5,415 nt of DNA from Rubrobacter sp. (GCA_013815575.1 JACDFX010000169.1:1-5415); one strand, 5' to 3'; shown: positions 1 through 5,415, counted from the stretch's first letter. Notes: generated by a model from the sequence alone, not told the origin. Program-made: numbers and translations.

Positions 1-1455
1 GGCCTCATCTCCGAGTTGCACGAGCAGGGCTTCCACGTCGTGACCATCGTTGACCCGGGCGTGAAGGTAGACGAGGATTACCCCGTCTACGTCGAGGGGC
101 GGGACCGCGACCTCTACTGCAAGACGAACGAGGGCGAGGAGTACCACAACTTCGTGTGGCCCGGCCTCTGCGCCTTCCCGGACTTCACGAGCCCCGAGGC
201 GCGGGAGTGGTGGGGCGAGAACCATAAAGTTCTCACGGACGTCGGGGTCGATGGGATCTGGTGCGACATGAACGAGCCGGCGCTCTTCGTCCCCCGCCAA
301 TCCACCATGCCGGACCACGTGGTCCATCCGGGCGGCGGCGAACCGAAGTGGCACGCCCAGATCCACAACACCTACGGCTCCCTAGTCGCCCGCGCCGCCC
401 GCGAGGGCCTCCTGAAGCTAAAGCCCAACGAGCGCCCGTTCGTCATAACGCGGGCCGGCTACGCGGGGCTTCAGCGCCACGCGATGCAGTGGACGGGGGA
501 CAACTCTTCGTGGTGGGAGCACCTCTGGATGAGCATGCCCCAGCTCCAGAACCTGGGCCTCTCCGGCGTGGCCTGGGCCGGCGTGGACGTCGGGGGGTTC
601 TTCGGGGACTCAAACGGCGAGCTCCTCGCCCGCTGGACGGAGATGGGCGCCTTCCAGCCGTTCTGCCGCAACCACAGCGCCATAGGCACCCGCAGCCAGG
701 AGCCGTGGGCCTTCGGCGAGCCCTACGAGAGCGTGTGCCGCAAGATGCTAAAGCTCAGGCAACGCCTCCTCCCGTACCTCTACACGCTCTTCGAGAGGTG
801 CCACCGCACCGGCGCCCCCATCCTGCGCCCCCTACTCTTCGAGTACCCCGAGGACGAGACGACCTACACGGCCGACGACGAGTTTCTCCTCGGCGATGCC
901 CTGCTCGTCGCCCCCATATCCCGCCCCGGCATCGAGCACCGCCACGTCTACCTCCCGCAAGGCACCTGGCTCCACTTCTGGACCGGGGAACGTCTCGACG
1001 GGCCGACGCACGTCCTCGCCCACGCCCCTTTAGGCGAGCCCGCCGTCTACCTCAAGGCGAACACCCCGCTCCCGATGGGGCCTGACGCCGCCCACACCGG
1101 CGAGGAAACGACCGGCCAACTAACCGTCTCGGTCTATCCCGCAGCCGGTGCGCCCCCCGGCTTCACGCTCCTCTACGAGGACGCCGGTGACGGCTTCGGC
1201 TACGAGCAAGGCGAGTTTGCCCGGCGCGGTATCTCCTGCGAGACCACGAGAAACCGGATAGTCGTTCACTTCGGGGAACGCGAGGGCTCTTTTGTCCCAG
1301 AGAGGGAGACGGTGCTTCTGGAGTTGCGCGGCGTCGAGTCGGCGCGGAGCGTCTCGGTGAACGGTGAGGCTGGGGAGCCACGGCCCGTGGAGGGAGGCAT
1401 CCTGGTGGCCCTGGCGGAGACGGACGCGGAGACGACAGTAGAGGTGGCTCTCTAA
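1..1455 (+). CDS. Glycoside hydrolase family 31 alpha-glucosidase, 5'-truncated by the window edge
   Basis: This is the C-terminal part of a GH31 retaining alpha-glucosidase, which hydrolyses terminal alpha-linked glucose from oligosaccharides. The frame is open from base 1 and ends at TAA 1453-1455, giving about 484 visible codons. Family members with this layout are usually about 750-800 residues, so the N-terminal sandwich and the start of the barrel are missing. The nucleophile motif GIWCDMNEPALF has its Asp at 265-267. The acid/base Asp lies in QWTGDNSSWW at 499-501. The conserved FCRNHS segment is at about 661-678. WCDMNE matches the WxDMNE form of alpha-glucosidases rather than the KTDFGE form of alpha-xylosidases. 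The C-terminal part has a DUF5110-like element, LYEDAGDGFGYEQGEF, at about 1171-1218. No signal peptide can be judged. The alpha/beta hydrolase gene follows 8 bp downstream. Family assignment is firm; the exact substrate (maltose, isomaltose or another glucoside) is not determined. Confidence 0.96.
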   Translation, partial: GLISELHEQGFHVVTIVDPGVKVDEDYPVYVEGRDRDLYCKTNEGEEYHNFVWPGLCAFPDFTSPEAREWWGENHKVLTDVGVDGIWCDMNEPALFVPRQSTMPDHVVHPGGGEPKWHAQIHNTYGSLVARAAREGLLKLKPNERPFVITRAGYAGLQRHAMQWTGDNSSWWEHLWMSMPQLQNLGLSGVAWAGVDVGGFFGDSNGELLARWTEMGAFQPFCRNHSAIGTRSQEPWAFGEPYESVCRKMLKLRQRLLPYLYTLFERCHRTGAPILRPLLFEYPEDETTYTADDEFLLGDALLVAPISRPGIEHRHVYLPQGTWLHFWTGERLDGPTHVLAHAPLGEPAVYLKANTPLPMGPDAAHTGEETTGQLTVSVYPAAGAPPGFTLLYEDAGDGFGYEQGEFARRGISCETTRNRIVVHFGEREGSFVPERETVLLELRGVESARSVSVNGEAGEPRPVEGGILVALAETDAETTVEVAL

Positions 1456-1463
1456 CGAAAGCC

Positions 1464-2363
1464 TTGAGGAGAGGCGGGATATTGTGGGCTGCACTGGTCC
1501 TACTCGGCTGCCTCGCGCTCGGGTACGTGGGTGTCGGCCTGATCGTCGTCTACAGGATGACCGCCCCGAGATGCCGGGCGCCGGAGGCGACTCCCGCCGA
1601 CGTGGGCCTCGCCTACGAGGAGGTCTGGCTCGAAAGCACCGACGGAATTCAGCTCAAGGCGTGGTGGGTCCCCACAGGGGACTCCCCGCGTACGGCGGTC
1701 CTCGTCCACGGTTGGGGTGGGGACAAATCCAACGAGCACATCCTGAAGACGGCGCCCATCTACAACCGCGAAGGCTACAACGTGCTCATGATAGATACCA
1801 GGGCGCAGGGGGAATCCGGCGGGGGCCGCCGCACGCTCGGCTACCGCGAGGCGCGTGACGTTCTAGGCGCGCTCCTCTGGCTAGAGGGGCGCGGCTACCG
1901 GCCCGAAGACACCGTGCTCCACGGATGGTCCATGGGAGGGACGACCGTGGTGCGGGCGGCGCCGGGGACGCGGGTCGCCGCCGTGGTGGAGGAGGCGGGC
2001 TACGCGGACCTTCCGCGCCTGCTAGAAGGGGCCATACCCCGGATCGCCGGCCTCCCGCGGCTCCTGGTGCCAGGCATCCTGCTCGCGGGCAGGCTCTGGC
2101 CGGACTTCGACCCCTGGGCCGTCAGGCCGGAGCGCGAGGCCTCGGACCTCTGGAAGGAAGACGTGCCGCTCTTCGTTATCCACTCCACGGACGACTACGT
2201 CATCCCCATCGAACACGCGAAGATGCTCGCCGCGGCCCATCCCGAAGCGTGGGTCTGGATACTCGAGGGCTACGACCACGTAGAGGCCTTCGCCCACCCC
2301 GAGTACGAGGAGAGGCTGAGATCCTTCCTCCAGCAGTCCAGAGAAGAAGACCCCCAACGGTGA
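1464..2363 (+). CDS. Membrane-anchored alpha/beta hydrolase (serine hydrolase, YqkD-like)
   Basis: The predicted product has up to 299 residues and an alpha/beta-hydrolase fold. Residues about 7-30 form one hydrophobic segment after a basic MRRGG start, so it is probably a signal anchor with the catalytic domain outside. The LLGC inside it resembles a lipobox, but the hydrophobic run continues, so an anchor is more likely. The oxyanion strand is VLVHGWGG (79-86) and a conserved DTRAQGESGG follows at 111-120. The nucleophile elbow is GWSMGG with Ser156 (1929-1931), the acid is Asp244 in HSTDDYVIP and the base is His272 in GYDHVEAF. All three triad residues are present. Length and layout resemble Bacillus YqkD-type hydrolases; the substrate is unknown. 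The TTG at 1464 has only a weak purine run before it. The in-frame TTG at 1482 has AGGAGAGG (1467-1474) 7-10 nt upstream and could be the real start, removing the basic tip. The 8-bp gap after the GH31 stop suggests an operon and possible translational coupling. Confidence 0.9.
   Translation: MRRGGILWAALVLLGCLALGYVGVGLIVVYRMTAPRCRAPEATPADVGLAYEEVWLESTDGIQLKAWWVPTGDSPRTAVLVHGWGGDKSNEHILKTAPIYNREGYNVLMIDTRAQGESGGGRRTLGYREARDVLGALLWLEGRGYRPEDTVLHGWSMGGTTVVRAAPGTRVAAVVEEAGYADLPRLLEGAIPRIAGLPRLLVPGILLAGRLWPDFDPWAVRPEREASDLWKEDVPLFVIHSTDDYVIPIEHAKMLAAAHPEAWVWILEGYDHVEAFAHPEYEERLRSFLQQSREEDPQR
1467..1474 (+). promoter_or_regulatory. Shine-Dalgarno candidate that questions the hydrolase start
   Basis: AGGAGAGG lies just after the TTG at 1464 and 7-10 nt before the in-frame TTG at 1482. 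If it is the ribosome binding site, the alpha/beta hydrolase begins at 1482 with MWAALVLLG and loses its arginine pair. The upstream TTG has nothing better than GAAAG two bases away. The positive-inside rule favours the longer form, so the start remains open. Confidence 0.4.
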
Positions 2364-2465
2364 AGCGATCGACGGACATCCGTAACCGCCAGTAGCGCGG
2401 CCTGCATACGGGCAAACCGCCCCTCAACGAAAGTCATGAAGGCTGATGCATCTCGCCCTAGAGTC

Positions 2466-2505
2466 CCGGGTGGGCGGCCACGGTCCCTCTCCCGGAAACC
2501 TTTTT
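2466..2505 (+). terminator. Possible imperfect intrinsic terminator after the hydrolase gene
   Basis: CCGGG (2466-2470) can pair with CCCGG (2491-2495). Inside, GGG (2472-2474) can pair with CCC (2485-2487), leaving small bulges and a 10-nt loop. AAACC and then five T residues (2501-2505) follow. The T-run is offset from the stem by five bases and the stem is bulged, so this is not a canonical terminator. Its place about 100 bp after the hydrolase stop and before a convergent gene fits the role. Confidence 0.35.
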
Positions 2506-2524
2506 AGTGCCTGGGGCGGGAATC

Positions 2525-2548
2525 GCGCAGAGATCGGTCTCTACGCGC
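2525..2548 (-). terminator. Stem-loop just downstream of the HAD gene pair, possible terminator
   Basis: Read on the minus strand, GCGC-GT-AGAGA, loop CCGA, then TCTCT-GCGC forms a nine-base-pair stem with one 2-nt bulge. It starts 7 nt after the TGA of the downstream HAD gene (2556-2558). No T-run follows (GATTCCC), so it may act as a 3'-end stabilising hairpin or a T-poor terminator, as is common in GC-rich actinobacteria. The structure is seen in the sequence; the role is inferred from position. Confidence 0.4.
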
Positions 2549-2555
2549 TCCGCTT

Positions 2556-3245
2556 TCAGGCGCCGATCAGGGCCCGCAGCTTCGGGTCGGTGAAGTCTCG
2601 CGCCACCATGAATACGCCGGCCTTTCGCAGCTTGTCCGGCTCCTGGGTGGAGGCGATGCCGACGGTGGGGATGCCGGCGGCCACGGACGAGGCGATGCCG
2701 GAGACGGAGTCCTCGAAGGCCAGGGCCTCTTCCGGGGCCAGGTCGAGCTTCTTGAGGGCTTCGTTGTACGGGGCCGGGTCGGGCTTGACGGCTTCGACCT
2801 CTTCGGAGAGGACGATAATGTCGAAGAAGTCCTGGAGCTTCAGGGCGGGCAGGACGGCACCGACGTTCTCCCCCGGGGCGTTCGTGACGAGGCCGGTCAT
2901 GATGCCACGATTCTTCACCTGTTCCAGAAAGTCCAGAAGCCCGGGGAGCGGCTCGAGGTCCACGGCGCGTTTTCGGAAGCTGGCCTCTTTGGCCTCGAAG
3001 ATCGAACGCCCTTCTTCGTCCGAGAGGCCCGGCAGAAGGTCGCGTACGATCTCGGCGTTTGACCGGCCGCTGATGTTCTCCTTGTAGAAGGCCTGGTCCA
3101 CCTCTATGCCGCGGGGCAGCAACACTTCCACCCAGGTCGGCAGGTGCAGCGAGTCCGTCTCGGCGAGGGTTCCGTCGAGGTCGAAGAGCAGGGTCCGGTA
3201 CGGCCAGCCCGTCACCTTCGGCTCACTCCCAGCCGAGAAAGTCAT
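2556..3245 (-). CDS. HAD-superfamily hydrolase, beta-phosphoglucomutase-like (downstream copy)
   Basis: The longest reading gives 229 residues from the ATG at 3243-3245. It is a subfamily-IA HAD enzyme of the phosphatase/phosphomutase type, probably cytoplasmic. Motif I is LLFDLDGTL with nucleophile Asp22 and acid/base Asp24. Motif II is LVTN with Thr121, motif III is Lys154 in AVKPDP, and motif IV is FEDSVSG with Glu178 and Asp179. Thr30, His34 and Trp38 in the cap hinge keep the spacing seen in beta-phosphoglucomutase, and Lys86 sits where that family has its cap lysine. It overlaps the end of the upstream HAD gene by 23 nt if the ATG is used. The GTG at 3213-3215 is better supported: GGGAG (complement of 3226-3230) lies 10 nt before it, whereas the ATG has no purine-rich leader, and the extra ten residues precede the conserved fold. 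A sugar phosphate is the likely substrate, but mutase and phosphatase cannot be separated from sequence. Confidence 0.93.
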   Translation of the reverse strand: MTFSAGSEPKVTGWPYRTLLFDLDGTLAETDSLHLPTWVEVLLPRGIEVDQAFYKENISGRSNAEIVRDLLPGLSDEEGRSIFEAKEASFRKRAVDLEPLPGLLDFLEQVKNRGIMTGLVTNAPGENVGAVLPALKLQDFFDIIVLSEEVEAVKPDPAPYNEALKKLDLAPEEALAFEDSVSGIASSVAAGIPTVGIASTQEPDKLRKAGVFMVARDFTDPKLRALIGA

Positions 3246-3873
3246 AGAGCGCGGGGTCTATGAAGTCCCCGATCACAATGCTCACCCCGGCTTCGAGCAG
3301 GTCCTCGGGGGAATGGCCGGAGGTTATGCCTACGGTCGGGATGCCGGCCTTCACCGCGGATTGGGCCCCGGTCACGGAGTCCTCGAAGGCGACGACCTCT
3401 TCGGCCGACAAGCCCAAGCTCTCGAGTGCCTGCTCGTAGGGCAGGGCGGCGGGCTTGCTATCTTCCCCGTCCTGCGGGTAGACGACCGGGTCAAAGACGC
3501 CGTGAAGGCCGAGCGGCTGCAGAATCTCTCCGGCGTCCTCCTCGGTTGAGTTGGTGACAAGGGCGAGGGGCAGGCCGCGCCGGCGACCCGCCTCGATAAG
3601 ACCACGCAATCCCGGGAGGGGGCCGATCTCACTCGACCGTTGCCTGGCCCGGAGCTCCTCCCTTTGGAGCAACTCGTCTATCTCCCCCTCGGAGAGGTCG
3701 GGCAGGACGTCCTCGACGGCCCCCCTGTCGACCCGCCCGCTCAACTTCTCTTCGTAGAGCTCGCGGGTCACCTCCACCCCGTAGGGCCGCAGGACCTCGA
3801 TCCAGTTCGGAAAATGGACGGCGTCGGTGTTCGAGAGGGTGCCGTCGAGGTCGAAGAGAAGCGCTTTTGGCAT
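3223..3873 (-). CDS. HAD-superfamily hydrolase, beta-phosphoglucomutase-like (upstream copy)
   Basis: The product has 216 residues, close to the usual 215-230 of this HAD-IA group. Motif I is LLFDLDGTL with Asp8 and Asp10. Motif II is LVTNS with Thr107, motif III is Lys140 in DSKPAA, and motif IV is FEDSVTG with Glu164 and Asp165. Asp8, Asp10, Thr16 and His20 fall at the same residue numbers as in Lactococcus beta-phosphoglucomutase, as I recall that sequence. The position matching the cap lysine of the neighbouring copy is Glu72, so specificity may differ. By eye the two copies align without gaps at about 45% identity, which indicates tandem duplication. This gene comes first in the pair and its stop overlaps or abuts the start of the second. 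The ATG at 3871-3873 has no Shine-Dalgarno sequence, but TATAAT lies 10 nt upstream, so the mRNA is probably leaderless or nearly so. Family is secure; substrate is unknown. Confidence 0.94.
   Translation of the reverse strand: MPKALLFDLDGTLSNTDAVHFPNWIEVLRPYGVEVTRELYEEKLSGRVDRGAVEDVLPDLSEGEIDELLQREELRARQRSSEIGPLPGLRGLIEAGRRRGLPLALVTNSTEEDAGEILQPLGLHGVFDPVVYPQDGEDSKPAALPYEQALESLGLSAEEVVAFEDSVTGAQSAVKAGIPTVGITSGHSPEDLLEAGVSIVIGDFIDPALYDFLGWE
3226..3230 (-). promoter_or_regulatory. Ribosome binding site supporting a GTG start for the downstream HAD gene
   Basis: On the minus strand GGGAG is followed by TGAGCCGAAG and then GTG (3213-3215). The TGA directly after it is the stop of the upstream HAD gene, so termination and re-initiation would occur within about ten bases, a layout typical of coupling. 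The alternative ATG at 3245 is preceded by a pyrimidine-rich stretch without a ribosome binding site. Confidence 0.5.
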
Positions 3874-3877
3874 AAGA

Positions 3878-3904
3878 CACCGGATTATATGCGCTCGCCC
3901 GGTG
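3878..3904. repeat. Inverted repeat flanking the HAD -10 box, operator candidate
   Basis: CACCGG at 3878-3883 and its exact complement CCGGTG at 3899-3904 are separated by 15 bp. Their centres are 21 bp apart, about two helical turns, and the TATAAT box lies between them. This geometry would suit a dimeric repressor. Six-base arms in GC-rich DNA can arise by chance, so the role is only a suggestion. Confidence 0.35.
3884..3889 (-). promoter_or_regulatory. -10 box TATAAT for the HAD gene pair
   Basis: A perfect TATAAT on the minus strand ends 10 nt before the ATG of the upstream HAD gene. A start point 6-10 nt downstream would leave a leader of zero to about four bases. No recognisable TTGACA-like -35 is found at 16-19 bp (CAGCAG at 17 bp). 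The box sits inside an inverted repeat, CACCGG (3878-3883) and CCGGTG (3899-3904). Confidence 0.6.
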
Positions 3905-3933
3905 CCCTGCTGCCACCCCGCTCTCCTCCGTCC

Positions 3934-4275
3934 TTACGGACCATAGTAAAGGACGGCGTTCAGGGCTCGGGTCACGATGAGGAGCGCGCCGATGTACAGG
4001 AGGATGAACAGGTGGCCCCGCTCCCGACGCTTCCTCAGCGGGCTCGTCTTGTACTCGGCCATCGCCAGGAGCACCCCGACCGCGCACAGCCCCCACACCC
4101 AGTAAAACGCGAAGTACCGCGCGGAGTTTCCAGGGTCAGGGTAGATCGTCGCCCACCCGAACGCGAGCGTCACGAAGGCCGCCAGGACCACCGAGAGGGA
4201 GAACAGGACCCTGTTCTCCCGGCCCCGGCGCCCCCAGGCGAGCCAATCTTTGAATGTCGAGGCCAGCCCTCTCAC
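3934..4275 (-). CDS. Small membrane protein with three predicted helices, function unknown
   Basis: The product has 113 residues and I do not recognise its family. The N-terminus is basic (STFKDWLAWGRRGRENR). Three hydrophobic segments follow at about residues 24-44, 54-74 and 89-109. Between the second and third lies a strongly basic loop, YKTSPLRKRRERG, which should face the cytoplasm. That places helix 2 running inward and the C-terminus outside. The segment between helices 1 and 2 contains YPDPGNSARY. No catalytic or metal-binding motif is evident. The start is GTG at 4273-4275 without a Shine-Dalgarno sequence; TAACAT 7 nt upstream suggests leaderless expression. It lies 60 bp upstream of the HAD pair on the same strand, but that gap has its own promoter, so co-transcription is uncertain. 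Coding status rests on the clear helix and loop pattern in this frame, while the overlapping opposite frame is low-complexity. Confidence 0.75.
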   Translation of the reverse strand: MRGLASTFKDWLAWGRRGRENRVLFSLSVVLAAFVTLAFGWATIYPDPGNSARYFAFYWVWGLCAVGVLLAMAEYKTSPLRKRRERGHLFILLYIGALLIVTRALNAVLYYGP

Positions 4276-4307
4276 AACGATTATGTTAGCAGCCGCAGCA
4301 ACGATTA
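4275..4307. repeat. Direct repeat CAACGATTA spanning the membrane-protein promoter
   Basis: The nine-base sequence CAACGATTA occurs at 4275-4283 and again at 4299-4307, with a 24-bp period. On the minus strand it reads TAATCGTTG; the nearer copy ends on the first base of the GTG start, and the TAACAT box lies between the copies. It may be a regulator binding site or a small local duplication. Confidence 0.45.
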
Positions 4308-4394
4308 CCGGTGAAACTTTCAGCCCGTATCCGCCAATCCTTACCCCCTGGCAGATCTTCCCTGGGCCGCAGCTTTCGCCTACCGAAACGTCTC
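4276..4394. other. Divergent intergenic region between the membrane protein and MFS genes
   Basis: This noncoding stretch of about 120 bp separates the minus-strand membrane-protein gene from the plus-strand MFS gene. It contains the TAACAT box and the second CAACGATTA copy. It also has CCGGTG at 4308-4313, the same six bases as one arm of the HAD operator candidate. CCCTGG occurs at 4346-4351 and 4360-4365. I see no small gene or strong hairpin in it. Confidence 0.5.
4283..4288 (-). promoter_or_regulatory. -10 box TAACAT for the small membrane protein
   Basis: TAACAT on the minus strand is followed by seven bases and then the GTG start. This matches the TAnnnT-to-start spacing of leaderless genes. 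CATAAT overlaps it (4280-4285) but would be too close to the start. No good -35 is visible. The box lies between two copies of the direct repeat CAACGATTA. Confidence 0.45.
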
Positions 4395-5415
4395 ATGGAC
4401 AGTAGAATAACCGCCGTGCGTCGTCTCCTCATTCTCTGCTGCGCGATCGTCCTCGTGGACACGATCTTCTACGCCGCCCTGACCCCGCTCGTCCCGTACT
4501 TCAACCAGGAATTCGGCCTCTCGAAGTCGGCGGTGGGCCTCCTCGGGGGCGCGTTCGGGGCCGGGGTGCTGGCCGGGGCGGCGCCCGGCGGCTACCTCGC
4601 CTCGCGGACGGGGGTTCGGGCGGCGGCGCTCGTCGGCCTGGTTCTGATGAGCCTGACGAGCCTCGGGTTCGCCCTTGCGCGAGACCTGGATGCTGGTTCT
4701 GGCGCGGTTCGTCGGGGGTTTCGGGAGCGCGCTCTCGTGGGTCGCGGCGTTTACCTGGCTCGTGGCGCGAGTCCCGGAGGAGCGGCGCGGACAGACTATA
4801 GGAACACTCCTCAGCGCCGCGGTTGCGGGGGTTCTCCTGGGTCCCGTGCTAGGCAGCGCCGCCGCGACCTTTGGCATCCCGTCCGTGTTCGCGCTCCTCT
4901 CTACCAGCGGGCTCCTTGTCGCCCTGTGGGCGTGGCGCACGCCCGCGCCCGGTCCCTCGACCGTAAAGAGACCGTTGTCGGAGGTCCTCGTAGCCTTCTC
5001 CCGGCCCGGAACCGCACCAGCAGGGCTTATGCCCAGGCTCGCGACCGGCCTTTTGTTTATCAGCCTCTCGCCGCTGCTCTTCGGCGCGCTCGCCGTCCTC
5101 GCGCCGCTGGAGCTTGCCCGTCTCGGGTGGGGCGCCGTGGCTATCGGAGCGGTCTTTCTAGTCGCGGCCCTCTTCGAGGCCGTCGCCCATCCCATGCTCG
5201 GTCGTTGGTCCGACCGCTCTGGCTTCCGTCCGCCTATCCTCGCCGGACTCCTGGCCTCCTTCGCCATCCTGATCACACTCCCCTGGGCGCCGGTGGCCCT
5301 CCTCTTTGCTTTTCTCGTCGTCCTCGCGGGCGTCGCGTTCAACGCCCCACTCGTACCCGGCACCGTGCTCTTCACCCACGGCGCGGAGAAAGCCGGTATC
5401 GAAGCGGCCGTCGCC
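4395..5415 (+). pseudogene. MFS transporter (DHA1-like), reading frame broken near 4689, 3'-truncated by the window edge
   Basis: This encodes a 12-helix-type MFS transporter of the inner membrane, read in two frames. From ATG 4395 the first frame gives 98 sensible codons through CTG 4686-4688: helices 1-3 and a motif-A-like GGYLASRTGVR (residues 65-75, with Ser at the usual Asp). The protein then continues one base over, from ATG 4690, starting MLVLARFVGGFGSAL. Helices 4-10 follow, with a motif-C-like GxxxGPxxG (4828-4854) typical of proton antiporters and a second motif-A-like GRWSDRSGFR at about 5200-5229. Restoring TG in CTG-G-ATG gives CTG TGG ATG, a natural LWML join, so a 2-bp deletion or a sequencing error is likely. 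The first frame stays open to the window end but becomes Arg/Pro-rich nonsense. About 340 codons are visible of roughly 400. GTG 4416 (MRRLLILCC) may be the true start. Substrate is unknown; export is more likely than import. Confidence 0.85.
4403..4408 (+). promoter_or_regulatory. -10 box TAGAAT upstream of the GTG 4416 start of the MFS gene
   Basis: TAGAAT is followed by AACCGCC and then GTG at 4416, a seven-base gap that would produce a leaderless mRNA. The upstream ATG at 4395 has neither a Shine-Dalgarno sequence nor a TAnnnT box at suitable spacing. If the promoter is real, translation begins at GTG 4416 and the ATG is not in the transcript. No clear -35 is seen. Confidence 0.4.

Noticed and set aside
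261..1085. Plus-strand open frame of 274 codons inside the GH31 gene
   Set aside because: The product is Arg/Pro/His-rich low-complexity sequence without motifs, and it overlaps the catalytic GH31 frame. It is a GC-rich shadow.
2410..2422. Small hairpin GGGC-AAACC-GCCC 47 bp after the hydrolase stop
   Set aside because: There are only four base pairs and no T-run, so it is not enough for a terminator call.
2446..3087. Plus-strand open frame of 213 codons beginning in the convergent gap
   Set aside because: It is antisense to the HAD gene with all four motifs. Its product is Ser/Arg-rich and it has no ribosome binding site.
3901..3917. Imperfect dyad GGTG-N9-CACC upstream of the HAD promoter
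   Set aside because: Four-base arms are expected by chance, and it overlaps the stronger CACCGG/CCGGTG dyad.
3640..4314. Plus-strand open frame of 224 codons across the HAD promoter and membrane-protein gene
   Set aside because: It runs opposite two supported genes and through their promoters, and its product is charged low-complexity sequence.
4346..4365. CCCTGG repeated with a 14-bp period in the divergent region
   Set aside because: It is short, GC-rich and has no relation to a promoter element.
4380..5375. Minus-strand open frame of 331 codons opposite the MFS gene
   Set aside because: The translation is rich in Ala, Arg, Thr and Pro with no fold-like pattern, while the plus strand encodes recognisable MFS helices and motifs.
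4689..5415. Continuation of the first MFS frame to the window end without a stop
   Set aside because: It is open, but the product is Arg/Pro/Gly-rich and not membrane-like. The hydrophobic helices and motif C are in the next frame.

Overview
The window is GC-rich and densely coding, with GC-biased third positions and GTG or TTG starts. Several starts lack a Shine-Dalgarno sequence but have a TAnnnT box just upstream. These traits suggest an actinobacterial-type genome, and the protein style (GH31 glucosidase, DHA1-like MFS) resembles Rubrobacter. That assignment is recognition, not proof. The window looks chromosomal and metabolic. I saw no RNA gene, insertion sequence, CRISPR array or phage gene.

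Layout. Positions 1-1455 (+) hold the C-terminal two thirds of a GH31 alpha-glucosidase whose N-terminus lies off the window. Eight bases later a membrane-anchored alpha/beta hydrolase begins (1464-2363, +), probably in the same operon. A 192-bp convergent gap (2364-2555) holds two possible hairpin terminators, one for each direction. Next, on the minus strand, are two adjacent HAD-superfamily genes of the beta-phosphoglucomutase-like type (2556-3245 and 3223-3873). They align to each other without a gap at about 45% identity and are a clear tandem duplication. Upstream of them, also on the minus strand, is a small three-helix membrane protein of unknown function (3934-4275). A divergent intergenic region of about 120-140 bp separates it from an MFS transporter on the plus strand (4395 to the window edge). 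The MFS reading frame is broken near 4689 in a way that fits loss of a TG dinucleotide.

How the genes may work together. The GH31 enzyme would release glucose from alpha-glucosides. The HAD pair has the residue spacing of beta-phosphoglucomutase and sugar-phosphate phosphatases. A carbohydrate-handling neighbourhood is therefore plausible, but nothing in the sequence links the two operons and no sugar phosphorylase or sugar transporter is visible. The MFS protein carries a motif-C-like antiporter signature and is more likely an exporter than a sugar importer.

I do not see a convincing new biological system here. The items most worth a second look are the MFS frame break, the duplicated HAD pair, the recurrent leaderless-type promoters, and two repeat arrangements that overlap promoters of minus-strand genes.
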